64,000 bases of DNA from positions 620,001 through 684,000 of the forward strand of contig JAVJRG010000005.1 of NCBI GenBank assembly GCA_040218535.1. Reading direction: 5' to 3'. Shown piece by piece: positions 45,220 to 53,447 of the stretch. The DNA comes from Lacipirellulaceae bacterium (GTDB lineage Bacteria > Planctomycetota > Planctomycetia > Pirellulales > Lacipirellulaceae). Every line of letters starts with the position of its first letter. The stretch's first letter is position 1. The position numbers and the translations under genes were made by a program. The notes beneath the pieces are model-generated. The model was not told the origin of the DNA, did no database searches, and saw only the letters and a program-made list of their open reading frames with translations.

Positions 45220-45956
45220 TGGATGGCTGCCAAAATGTTAATCGAGTTTACAGGCCTTCGGACGACTTCCCAAGCCAGGTGGCGGTCGCTCCACACCGCG
45301 CGGTGCATCGTCATGCTCGCCGTGAAAGGCTTCACGTCATGACCCACACTTTGGATCGTCACCTGAAGTTCTTCGCCGGGTGGGCTGAGGTTCCAGTGGT
45401 AACTTTCTTCCAGCTTGCGAAAGGGAGAAACATGGAAATCCTTAACGTGTGCATACCGTAAGTTCGCATCCGAGCTTAACTCGGATTCACCCTCCGTGCG
45501 ATTTCCTTCGTGGAGCACGTACAGCCGACGCTGGTTCCAGGGAGTATTGCTGACTTCGGCGACGATTGTCTGGATTGCCGGTGTCTGGTGTGTTGGGCCT
45601 TCGTAACAGTAGAACAGGTTCAGCGGACTGAAAAAAAGCCCGGCTTGCCGCAGTTGTGTCAACAGCCGGATGGGGCCCGCCGGTCGCTTGCCGGTTATGC
45701 GGGCGACGTAGTCTCTGACGAGGGTGGGCAGTGGGCAGTCGGCGGTGGGCAGTTTACTTCTGAGCGCTTGGCAATGATCCTGTTCACGGAAGGAGGCCAA
45801 GGCCAACTTTCGTGATGAGAGGAGCCAACTGCGTCGGATGAGTTCTTCAACTTCCTCTAGATCGAGATAGGCCATCGTGATTCGATTGCGAAATCGATGA
45901 CGCACCGGCGAATGGCGGATGTGCTCGACGTGGCCTGAATAGAAGCAAGAGTTCAT
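45090..45956 (-). CDS. DUF1365 protein with heptad insertion
   Basis: About 288 aa from the ATG at 45956, which overlaps the stop of the upstream FAD oxidoreductase (ATGA). MNSCFYSGHVEHIRHSPVRHRFRNRI and RPAGPIRLLTQLRQAGLFFSPLNLFYCY are DUF1365 signatures; the family always neighbours CFA synthases and FAD oxidoreductases. An array of heptads (45724-45751) encodes LPTADCPLP in a loop just before VRDYVARITGKRPAG. The C-terminal 30 residues overlap the CFA synthase frame. The biochemical role of DUF1365 is not established; lipid transfer or support of the oxidoreductase are guesses. Confidence 0.88.
   Translation of the reverse strand: MNSCFYSGHVEHIRHSPVRHRFRNRITMAYLDLEEVEELIRRSWLLSSRKLALASFREQDHCQALRSKLPTADCPLPTLVRDYVARITGKRPAGPIRLLTQLRQAGLFFSPLNLFYCYEGPTHQTPAIQTIVAEVSNTPWNQRRLYVLHEGNRTEGESELSSDANLRYAHVKDFHVSPFRKLEESYHWNLSPPGEELQVTIQSVGHDVKPFTASMTMHRAVWSDRHLAWEVVRRPVNSINILAAIHWQALRLWLKRCPFIPHPSKQNLEQARADAPTIPLDPSPPGTG
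45724..45751. repeat. Heptad repeat element 8 (GTGGGCA family), single arm
   Basis: Units GTGGGCA, GTGGGCA, GTCGGCG, GTGGGCA are read in frame inside the DUF1365 gene. The first unit also starts element 1 at 20271, so the two belong to one family. Confidence 0.75.
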
Positions 45957-47209
45957 ACGGCTGGTTCTAGTGAAAGCCCAAATTGCTCGCACACAGCCAA
46001 TGCGCTATTCACACCATCCTCATGGAATCCATTGCCCCAGTACGCGCCAGCGAACAGGATTTTCCGGTCAGCGTGCAATTCATCACGGCGCTGTTGGGCA
46101 CCTATTGCTGCGGTTGAGTAGAGCGGATGCGAGTAATTAATTCTTGCCAGAATGTGCTGCTCGTCAATTTTAAAGGAAGGATTTAAGGTAACGCAAACGG
46201 GCTGCGGTGTGTTCAAGCGTTGCAGCCGACTCAGGTCGTAAGTCACCGTGGGAGGCTTTTCGCTTTCAGAATAGACGCGGTAATTCCAACTCGCCCAGGC
46301 CCGTCGTTTTCTTGGGAGCTGTTTCACGTCCGTGTGCAGTAATGCCACATTCGGTTGATAAGCAAACGTCGTCAGCACTTCCGTTTCTAGTCGACTGGGC
46401 TCACTAAGCATGGCAAGCGAGTTGGGAGCGTGGCAAGCCAGCACGACGGCATCGAATTCTTCCGTTTCGAAACCGTCACCCGAGAGCGCCACTAAATTCT
46501 CCCGGCGGCGCACTTCGCGAACCGGGCAGTTAAGTCGAATCTGCTCCTGCCAGCCTTTGGTGATAGCTTCAATATAGTTTCGTGCTCCGCCAGGAATGGT
46601 TCGCCATTGAGGACGGTCCTTCAACTGCAGCAGCCCGTGATTCTTGTAGAAACGAAAAAGAAAGTCAGCAGGAAAGTCCAACACGCGCGAAGGAGGTGCC
46701 GACCAGATCGCCGCCGTCATCGGCAGCAAGTAATTCTGAACAAGCCCGTCACTGAACCTGTGGCGTTGTACGAACTCACCGAGCGTTTCCCCCGCGACGC
46801 TTGCGTTTTCACCGTTACTAGCAAATGCGTTGAATCGTAGGATCTCACGCAACATCTTGAGGAAACTGGGCCGCACAAGATTCCGCCTCTGAGCAAACAA
46901 CCCGTTGAGCGAACTTCCCTGGTACTCAAGCCCCGAATCTTCATTAACGACGCTAAAGCTCATGTCGCTCGGCTGAGAGGGAACTCCAAGGAGCTCCAGC
47001 AGTCGGATGAAATTCGGGTAAGTCCGATCGTTGAAAACCATGAAGCCGGTATCAGCCGACCAACTCTTGCCGAATGCTTCAAAGTCGACGGTATTCGTAT
47101 GGCCACCAATCCGTGATTCCGACTCGAATAGCGTGACGTCATGTTTGCGTGACAAGAGCCAACCGCAGACGAGGCCGCTGATCCCTGAGCCAACGATTGC
47201 AATTCGCAT
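45953..47209 (-). CDS. FAD-dependent oxidoreductase of the CFA-cluster type
   Basis: 418 aa. MRIAIVGSGISGLVCGWLLSRKHDVTLFESESRIGGHTNTVDFE is the Rossmann FAD site with the GGHTNT signature of this amine-oxidase-like group. Further conserved parts are SADTGFMVFNDRTYPNFIRLL and LFAGAYWGNGFHEDGVNSAL, which closes the FAD pocket. In other bacteria it lies next to DUF1365 and CFA synthase and is thought to modify (desaturate or oxidise) fatty acyl chains. It leads the lipid cluster here and overlaps the next start by ATGA. Confidence 0.92.
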   Translation of the reverse strand: MRIAIVGSGISGLVCGWLLSRKHDVTLFESESRIGGHTNTVDFEAFGKSWSADTGFMVFNDRTYPNFIRLLELLGVPSQPSDMSFSVVNEDSGLEYQGSSLNGLFAQRRNLVRPSFLKMLREILRFNAFASNGENASVAGETLGEFVQRHRFSDGLVQNYLLPMTAAIWSAPPSRVLDFPADFLFRFYKNHGLLQLKDRPQWRTIPGGARNYIEAITKGWQEQIRLNCPVREVRRRENLVALSGDGFETEEFDAVVLACHAPNSLAMLSEPSRLETEVLTTFAYQPNVALLHTDVKQLPRKRRAWASWNYRVYSESEKPPTVTYDLSRLQRLNTPQPVCVTLNPSFKIDEQHILARINYSHPLYSTAAIGAQQRRDELHADRKILFAGAYWGNGFHEDGVNSALAVCEQFGLSLEPAV

Positions 47210-47233
47210 AGTAGTTGCGCTTCGCTCCGCGAC

Positions 47234-48454
47234 CTAACTCAGCCGTTTGCGATCGGCGGCAGCGGCTTCGCGAAGGCGTCTTGGGAAGTCTGGCTTTGCG
47301 GCTAACACTCGCGTCCAGGTGGGCATGGAATCCCCACCCGAAGGGTCGTCGTGCACGGCAGTGCCCGCGATCGTGATTTGCTCGGCGAAACCTTCGATGG
47401 CTTGCTCTTCGCTGTGACGATCGAAAGAGAGGCAGTTCATGAGTGCGTCAGCGTGGTACTGGCGAATAGCATCTTGGGCGTCCCGAAGATAGGCTGCTCG
47501 TAAGCTAATGAAGTGCCCAGGTGAAAACACCCGCCCGCGGCTTGCCAGCGTCCGGAAGATGCTCGTCAGAATATCCCCGGTCATCTTCATCAGACCTTTT
47601 CCCGGCTCGTCGAGCGAAAGCGGCTGATGCTTGTGTTCGTAGAGTCGCCCCAGATCGACTTGGCAGACACGTTTTGGTGACGTGTTGCGGAACACTTCCG
47701 CCAAGGTCCCCACCTCTAAGCCCCAATCGCACGGGATGCGATTCGAACGGGCAAGCTGCGAAGTGACGCCAAACTCTCCGGCTAGCGGATAGCGGAATGC
47801 TCTAAGGAACGAAATGAATTCATCCTGGCCGAGTACGGTTTCGATCGCGCGGAGCAAGGGAGTCATCAGCAGCCGCACGACACGCCCATGCATCTTCGTC
47901 GTGCAGCGAGCGTAGTATGCCTTGCAAAAATCGAAGTCGAGACTTGGGTGTGCCATCGGCAGGCACATCCGCACGAGAATTTCCCGGTCGTAGTTGACAA
48001 TGTCGCAATCGTGCAGCACAAATGCCTTGAGATCGTTGTCGGCAAGCAAATAGCCAAACGCCATCCAGACCGCACGGCCTTTGCCAGGGGTGCTGAGATT
48101 GAAGTCCTCGGCGATCAGCTCGTCGATCATCGGAGCGACCGTTGGGCCATCCGTCCAGAGAATTTCCGCCCGATCTCCAAGTGGCTCGACGAGTTTCGCA
48201 CACTCCTTGTAGTCAGACTCTTCGGGGGCCCGATTGAGGACGATCACGGTTGATTTCAGGAACTCAGCACCGGCAAGTTCCTTGACGATTTCTGCGAACG
48301 GTTCAGCTCGCATATCACTGGCCGTGAGCGGCAGGACGAGGCCGATGCCGTACTCTTCGGAAGCTTTGACAAGCTTCTGCTCGATCTCATCGCTGTGGAC
48401 GATCCCCAGATCGTGGATCGTGGTGACGGCACTCGGTTGGGCAAAGTCTGGCAT
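47234..48454 (-). CDS. gpgS: Glucosyl-3-phosphoglycerate synthase-like glycosyltransferase
   Basis: 406 aa. GIGLVLPLTASDMRAEPFAEIVKEL is the nucleotide-sugar end, VLHDCDIVNYDREILVRM has the Asp-Cys-Asp metal site, and PLAGEFGVTSQLARSNRIPCDWGLEVGTLAEVF is typical of GpgS (GT81/GT78-like) enzymes, which join glucose from NDP-glucose to 3-phosphoglycerate. Glucosylglycerate is a compatible solute made under salt or nitrogen stress. The phosphorylase next door, on the same strand, supports the assignment. A mannosyl-3-phosphoglycerate synthase is the alternative. No separate phosphatase of the usual GpgP types was found close by. Confidence 0.85.
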   Translation of the reverse strand: MPDFAQPSAVTTIHDLGIVHSDEIEQKLVKASEEYGIGLVLPLTASDMRAEPFAEIVKELAGAEFLKSTVIVLNRAPEESDYKECAKLVEPLGDRAEILWTDGPTVAPMIDELIAEDFNLSTPGKGRAVWMAFGYLLADNDLKAFVLHDCDIVNYDREILVRMCLPMAHPSLDFDFCKAYYARCTTKMHGRVVRLLMTPLLRAIETVLGQDEFISFLRAFRYPLAGEFGVTSQLARSNRIPCDWGLEVGTLAEVFRNTSPKRVCQVDLGRLYEHKHQPLSLDEPGKGLMKMTGDILTSIFRTLASRGRVFSPGHFISLRAAYLRDAQDAIRQYHADALMNCLSFDRHSEEQAIEGFAEQITIAGTAVHDDPSGGDSMPTWTRVLAAKPDFPRRLREAAAADRKRLS

Positions 48455-48595
48455 ATATCCAACTTAACGGAGCAAAGTGTGGCTTGGAAGGCTGCGAGGG
48501 AACAGGTAAGAATGTAGCCACCGTTGCCAGGCGGTGGAGTCGATAGCGGCAGAGTCCACGTTCTGGCGAACGTGGCTACATCAAGCGTTTGCCAC

Positions 48596-50329
48596 TCACA
48601 GCGCCAACCACGCCGCTTGCCCGGGCAGCAACAGAAAACTGTCCATCCGCTCGACCGCTTCTCCCGCAATCAGATCGTGGGAAGTTGACGCGTCACAAAG
48701 TTCGCGAAGATCGAGATCAACTGTTTCCTGACCACAATTCACGAGGATCAGCACTTGTTGAACGCCATCAAGACTGACGCGATGAAACGCGATGACGCTG
48801 GGTTCCTCCAGGTCCAACACGCGCAGAGGAGCATCAGGATGAAAGGCTGCGACGCCTCGCCGCAGTCGCAGGAGTTGCTGGTACCCGGCATAGATTTCTC
48901 GTGAGAGTGGTGAGTTCTCGATCTGCTCGTGCAAGTCGTCCCACCGAAACTTCCGCCGGTTAATCCGCCGAGCGATGCCACTTTCCTCGACGCCCTGCTG
49001 ATAGTTCTCAGTACCGACAAGGCTGTGGAAGTAGGTCGCGGGCACGCCCTGCAAACTTAGCATCACCGCTTGGGTAGCGAGAAAACGCCGTGCCTGGAGT
49101 TCGGGGTCCTCCTCTGTGGGCTTGAGTGCATCGACGTAAGTGATATTCAATTCGTAGGGAACGTCACGGTCGCCTCGGCGGCGGGTGTTGACCCGCCCGC
49201 CTCGCTCTTTGACTGCGGAAACAAGTGAGTCGACTCGCTCATCAGGGACCAGGCCTTCTAGGGGTCGCACGCCGATGCCATCGTGCGAGGCCGTGAAGTT
49301 GAAGAAGGTGGTCCCCGGTTGCGGCGGCTCGAGCCCAGTCAGCCAACGATTGAAGTACGTCGCATCGCCGTGCGTAAACGCATCCAGCAGCAGTGGCGGC
49401 AGGCTGAACTGGTAGACCATGTGGGCTTCGTCGCCGTCGCCAAAGTAGCTGATGTTTTCCTTGTGCGGCACATTCGTCTCCGTGAGCAGCCACACGTGCG
49501 GTGCGACGATTTCCAGCACGTCGCGCATCAACTTCACTACTTCGTGGGTCTCTGGCAGATGAATACAGTTGGTGCCGATCGTTTTCCAAAGGAAGGCGAC
49601 CGCGTCGAGTCGAATAATCTGTGCCCCGCGCTTCGCATACTCAAGAAGCACGTCGAGCATCGTCAACAGGACGTCGGGATTGGCGTAGTTCAAATCAACC
49701 TGGTCCGCGCTAAAGGTCGTCCAAACATGACGCGGACCGGCTGAGGTCTCAAATTCGGTGAGCAGCGGCAAGCTCCGCGGACGCACAACCTCGCTGAGAT
49801 CGTCCTCGGGGGAAGCCTCGAAAAAAAACTGATCGTAGGGCTTCTCTTGTCGCAGATAGGCGGCAAACCATTCACTTTTTGCTGAGCAATGATTCAGCAC
49901 GAGATCAAACATCAGTTGGAACGAACTTCCGATTTGCTCGATGTCGCCCCAATCGCCGAGAGCCGGATCGACCTGCAGGTAGTCGATTACCGAGAAACCG
50001 TCGTCTGAAGAGTACGGGCAGAAAGGCAGAAAGTGAACGGTCGAGAACAGCTCGTTCCAAGACTGATCATCTAGGAAAGCATCGAAAGCTGCCAATGGAG
50101 ACTTCCCCTCGGCCTGAACTTGATCGCCGTAAGTGATCAGAACGACGTCTTCTTCCGTCCAGCCAGGCACCTCCGGCGGAGTCTCAGGTAAGTGCTTCTC
50201 AACAAGCCCCACCAAGCGGGGCAACACTTCGCTTGCGTCTTCGCCGTAAAGTGTTTGTAGTCGATCAAGCAGTTGCCCGACAATCTCAGGCTGCAAGTTA
50301 GAAGTCAAAGCAGCGGCAGTGGATTCCAT
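48596..50329 (-). CDS. GH13_18 sucrose-phosphorylase family, probable glucosylglycerate phosphorylase
   Basis: 577 aa from the ATG at 50329; a GTG at 50389 would add 20 residues. The TIM-barrel catalytic set is visible: RLDAVAFLWK (nucleophile Asp), LLTETNVPH (acid/base Glu) and FTASHDGIGVRPLEGL (third Asp). Sequence features such as YGDQVQAEGKSPLAAF and LPFCPYSSDDGFSVIDY fit GH13_18. Next to a GpgS-like gene, a glucosylglycerate phosphorylase that releases glucose-1-phosphate and glycerate is more likely than sucrose phosphorylase, so the pair would make and recover the osmolyte. Confidence 0.87.
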   Translation of the reverse strand: MESTAAALTSNLQPEIVGQLLDRLQTLYGEDASEVLPRLVGLVEKHLPETPPEVPGWTEEDVVLITYGDQVQAEGKSPLAAFDAFLDDQSWNELFSTVHFLPFCPYSSDDGFSVIDYLQVDPALGDWGDIEQIGSSFQLMFDLVLNHCSAKSEWFAAYLRQEKPYDQFFFEASPEDDLSEVVRPRSLPLLTEFETSAGPRHVWTTFSADQVDLNYANPDVLLTMLDVLLEYAKRGAQIIRLDAVAFLWKTIGTNCIHLPETHEVVKLMRDVLEIVAPHVWLLTETNVPHKENISYFGDGDEAHMVYQFSLPPLLLDAFTHGDATYFNRWLTGLEPPQPGTTFFNFTASHDGIGVRPLEGLVPDERVDSLVSAVKERGGRVNTRRRGDRDVPYELNITYVDALKPTEEDPELQARRFLATQAVMLSLQGVPATYFHSLVGTENYQQGVEESGIARRINRRKFRWDDLHEQIENSPLSREIYAGYQQLLRLRRGVAAFHPDAPLRVLDLEEPSVIAFHRVSLDGVQQVLILVNCGQETVDLDLRELCDASTSHDLIAGEAVERMDSFLLLPGQAAWLAL

Positions 50330-50639
50330 CACGGCAGCATTCCAGAAAGAGGGCGGCGAAATAGGAGGGAGTCTCAAAGTGGGGATCACTGCCGCCGCCG
50401 ACAGGTATCCTCGTGGTTTTTTCAGTATAGCAACTTCTGCGAATCATTGCGATTCGAGAGAACTGGGATTGATGATTAAGACTGCCTATACTGCATATAG
50501 AGACGCCAATCGCCCTTTGGGATCAAACGGGAGACCACCGAATGCGAGGGGATCGCGGAAGGAATTACGCGGTACCTTGCAGTCTTCGTTGTCTTGGGAA
50601 TCTGAATCGGCAACTATTCGATCTACACCAAAGCATTGA
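50330..50639. other. Intergenic region without supported gene
   Basis: Holds the upstream region of the GH13_18 gene on the minus strand and of the small gene at 50640. A frame of about 55 codons (50472-50639, plus) ends in TGA immediately before the GTG at 50640, but it is Arg/Ser-rich, shows no domain and has a poor start, so I do not call it. Confidence 0.4.
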
Positions 50640-50993
50640 GTGAGACAAGCAATGCACTGGGGAGAGACTTTCCTGAACGAGCTGTCCAAACGCGGCGTGC
50701 GATATGGAGTTCTTTCCTACGAAGATCACCAATTGCTTAAGAAAGCTGAATCAGAAGATCATTTCCGGAGCTTTCTCTCGACTCGTTACCCCGATATATC
50801 GACTTCAAACAAGTCGCTTCAAGGAATTGCTAACGTGTTCGCCAAACGCTGGAAAACGGAGAACCAGTCAAGGATAGAGTTTGGGCTGCTGCAGGGATTG
50901 TTTTCAGCCAATCCTAGTTTTCTAGTAGTCCTTCTCCTCTTCCCATTTCTAGCGCTGAGATGGATCGTCAGGAAGTTTACTACTTCCGAATAG
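50640..50993 (+). CDS. Small putative membrane protein (117 aa)
   Basis: Starts at GTG 50640 or ATG 50652. A soluble part (HWGETFLNELSKRGVRYGVLSYEDHQLLKKAESEDHFRSFLS) is followed by one C-terminal membrane helix (about 90-110, NPSFLVVLLLFPFLALRWIV). It is AT-richer than its neighbours and is the only plus-strand gene inside the minus-strand osmolyte cluster, which suggests insertion. No family recognised. Confidence 0.5.
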   Translation: MRQAMHWGETFLNELSKRGVRYGVLSYEDHQLLKKAESEDHFRSFLSTRYPDISTSNKSLQGIANVFAKRWKTENQSRIEFGLLQGLFSANPSFLVVLLLFPFLALRWIVRKFTTSE

Positions 50994-51008
50994 ACGCGCT
51001 GCGCAGAT

Positions 51009-52295
51009 TCAAAGCTCATCCAACCCGGTGTGATTCGTAATGAGCGCCCGTAGCTTCCGACGCAGTACGCTGTAGCTGTAGAATCTGGTGCCCAAGTCGT
51101 AATTGTGCTGCACCATCTGCTCGCGATACTCGGGCTCGTCGATCACGCGTTTCACCTTGGCGACTACCTCCTTCGTGAGGTAGCCGTTCATGGTAATTAC
51201 CTTGAAGTCTTTCGGCTCGATGTCTTTCACGAAAATTGAGTAACGATTCACGAGTACCGGCTTGCGATAATAAAACGCTTCGATCAGCGCGTTGCCGAAG
51301 CCTTCGTAGATGCTTGGGTAGGTGATAAAGTCCGCCACGTCGTAAGCATCGGCGAGGGTGTAGGTGCGGCGACCCTCGGCGTCGATCTCGCGTTCTTCGC
51401 TGATTCGATCGGAAACCCAAAGCAGCGTGACACCCTGTTGTTCTGCCATTTCACTCAAGGCGTGCAGATACTCGTCCCCTTCGTCGCCCGACTCGTGCGA
51501 AACGACCAGCTTGCACTTTGGGTTTTTGAGCGCAGCAATCAGTGAAATGGCATGTTCGATTCCCTTTCGAGGGACGACTCGCGTCGGTTGGAGGAACATG
51601 ATGTCGTCGGGCGCAATGCCAATGTCATCGCGCATGTGACTGACGTATTCGTCATCCTCAATCGGCGGTGTTTCGAAGTCGAGTACGTTGGGCACTAACA
51701 CGGATGACTCGCCACGACGATGCGATAGCGCTTCTTGAGCCGCGGAGTTGATCGTCACGTGCTGAATCGAAGGCAGCGAAGGCGGGAAAGACATCGAGAG
51801 GAAGTCGCCGATCGCGTTTACCGAAAAGCGATCTCGCTCCCAGTAAAAGTCGTGATGATGAGCAATCGTTGGAAAGCCGGTCTCGGCGATGAACTGTGTC
51901 AGGGCAACGCCCAAAGGCAAGTTCATGGGAATGCAGAGCGCGTTCTGGACGATCATAATGTCGATGTCGAACTTACCGACAAAGTCATACAACCCGCGCT
52001 TCAAGTGTTCGGCGATGGCGTACACACGGCGGGTAACTTCTGGCAACCGAGTCGTACGTCCGAAGATCCGTTCGTTGATCCACTGGATATCCGGATGGCC
52101 GAACCAAGCATGTTCGCGCAACATGCTGATCGCCGGGTCCGTGTCGAGCTTGCCCGCGAACCAGTGGCTCACATGACGGTGGTCCCAGAGGATTTGTGCC
52201 CACTTGGCGGCTTCCAAAGAAACGCCATCGGTACCAGCGAAGCGTGTACCTACGAATCCAATGTTCTGCCCAGGGGCGCGGCTTTCGTTACTCAT
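51009..52295 (-). CDS. GT4 glycosyltransferase, possible mannosylglucosylglycerate synthase
   Basis: 428 aa. N-terminal Rossmann half starts [26 protein letters not shown] (GTDG loop). The C-terminal half has [27 protein letters not shown] and the GT4 ExxxxxxxE motif in [19 protein letters not shown]. The overall pattern recalls MggS, the GT4 enzyme that adds mannose to glucosylglycerate in planctomycetes and Petrotoga. That fits the GpgS-like gene 2.5 kb away, but donor and acceptor cannot be read from sequence. Confidence 0.82.
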   Translation of the reverse strand: MSNESRAPGQNIGFVGTRFAGTDGVSLEAAKWAQILWDHRHVSHWFAGKLDTDPAISMLREHAWFGHPDIQWINERIFGRTTRLPEVTRRVYAIAEHLKRGLYDFVGKFDIDIMIVQNALCIPMNLPLGVALTQFIAETGFPTIAHHHDFYWERDRFSVNAIGDFLSMSFPPSLPSIQHVTINSAAQEALSHRRGESSVLVPNVLDFETPPIEDDEYVSHMRDDIGIAPDDIMFLQPTRVVPRKGIEHAISLIAALKNPKCKLVVSHESGDEGDEYLHALSEMAEQQGVTLLWVSDRISEEREIDAEGRRTYTLADAYDVADFITYPSIYEGFGNALIEAFYYRKPVLVNRYSIFVKDIEPKDFKVITMNGYLTKEVVAKVKRVIDEPEYREQMVQHNYDLGTRFYSYSVLRRKLRALITNHTGLDEL

Positions 52296-52381
52296 AGTGC
52301 TTTCGGGACATGTCCCATTCGATGCCGCCAGGCCAAAGGGATTCTATTAGGGGTTTTGTTTAAGTTGCGATTTGCTCTTCT

Positions 52382-52524
52382 AGCCCGCGAGCTACGTCTC
52401 GCAAAGTGTAATAGGTAGCAGGGTGATTAGGCTGTAGGCTTTAGGGCTCGTTGTCAAACATGTTCCTAGAGCCTACAGCCTAATCCTCTACAGCCTGTTT
52501 CGTGCGAGACGTAGCTCGCGGGCT
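52382..52524. repeat. REP-like palindrome enclosing heptad element 9
   Basis: The outer arms (52382-52403 and 52503-52524) are perfect reverse complements, starting agcccgcgagctacgtctcg. Inside, GATTAGG-CTGTAGG-CTTTAGG at 52425-52445 faces its reverse complement at 52465-52485 with one mismatch, and further units follow to about 52497. It fills the gap between the HAD and GT4 genes, both minus strand. Confidence 0.85.
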
Positions 52525-52529
52525 TGGGT

Positions 52530-53447
52530 TCAATCGTTTGTTTGCAATAACTTCGGTAATTGGTCAAGTTCGGTTACGACTGCATCCGGTTCAGGTCGTT
52601 GGTCCCGATTCGGTTCGTCCTCGCGGAGCCTGAGGCTCCTCTCGTCGCCCGCAAACAGTGCGGTCTTGAAACCGACCTTTGCCGCGGGCCAAATATCGTT
52701 ACGCATGTCGTTGCCGACGTACAGGGTTTCTGCTGGGGTTATCGGCTTTTCTAGGGCGGCTAATCCGCGAGCGGCTTCTTCGTACAGCCATGTGCCGGGC
52801 TTCGCTCTTCCGTGTTCGTAGGAATAGTACCGCAAATTTTGGGTAAAGCCCAATTTTTCCAGCGTCTCACCGGCCAATGCGGGAAACACCGCCGGGGTGA
52901 AAAACTGAGCATTGCTGATAATCCCTAAGACCCGCCCGCTGTCTCGCAAGTTACCCAGGCAATCGACCAACCCCGGCATCGGCCAGACGGGGTTCGTGCG
53001 GACCTCAAACTCGGTGGCGAGCTGCTCAAGGTCGACCTGCTGACCCGCCGTGATCAGGCTGCCCGCTTCAAGCTTCCGGTAGGTGCTCTGCCAAACGGCA
53101 ACGATGTCGATTTCCGGAAAATCAATCCCTTCGTCACGAGACTTCGCATGGCTGGCGTCGATTAGCTCGCGGAGAATCCTCGCGCCCGCTTCAGGGTCGC
53201 CACGGTACTCCACGCCAACCGCTTGCAAGGCATCAGAAAACGCTTGCCCGCGGATGGTCGGGTCAGCCGCGCCAATGTCGCCGCTTCCACTGATGATCAG
53301 AGTGCCGTAGATATCGAACAGCACGGCGCGAATGCCTTCGAGCTGCGGCAACCGTGGCTGAAGCGAGGTCGGCTTTGGCGAGAGCGGTTTACTCGCACGG
53401 CGAATCACTTCTTCAGGGGAATCCTTCATCTGTTTCTCTGCTGTCAT
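52530..53447 (-). CDS. HAD-superfamily hydrolase (subfamily IA) lacking second motif-I Asp
   Basis: 305 aa. The N-terminal part (1-35) is probably disordered. The HAD motif I is VLFDIYGTLIISG, with the nucleophile Asp but Tyr in place of the second Asp, as in haloacid dehalogenases. Motif II is GIISNAQF, motif III KPGTWLYEEA and motif IV VGNDMRNDIWPA. Phosphatases usually keep the second Asp as general acid, so the predicted phosphatase role is weakened. It overlaps the next gene by ATGA, so the two are co-translated; with GpgS upstream in the same module, a role in solute synthesis is possible. Other phosphatases could supply that step. Confidence 0.85.
   Translation of the reverse strand: MTAEKQMKDSPEEVIRRASKPLSPKPTSLQPRLPQLEGIRAVLFDIYGTLIISGSGDIGAADPTIRGQAFSDALQAVGVEYRGDPEAGARILRELIDASHAKSRDEGIDFPEIDIVAVWQSTYRKLEAGSLITAGQQVDLEQLATEFEVRTNPVWPMPGLVDCLGNLRDSGRVLGIISNAQFFTPAVFPALAGETLEKLGFTQNLRYYSYEHGRAKPGTWLYEEAARGLAALEKPITPAETLYVGNDMRNDIWPAAKVGFKTALFAGDERSLRLREDEPNRDQRPEPDAVVTELDQLPKLLQTND

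Noticed and set aside
50472-50639. Short plus-strand frame ending next to the small membrane protein gene
   Set aside because: Arg/Ser-rich, no domain, weak start; kept as a note only.
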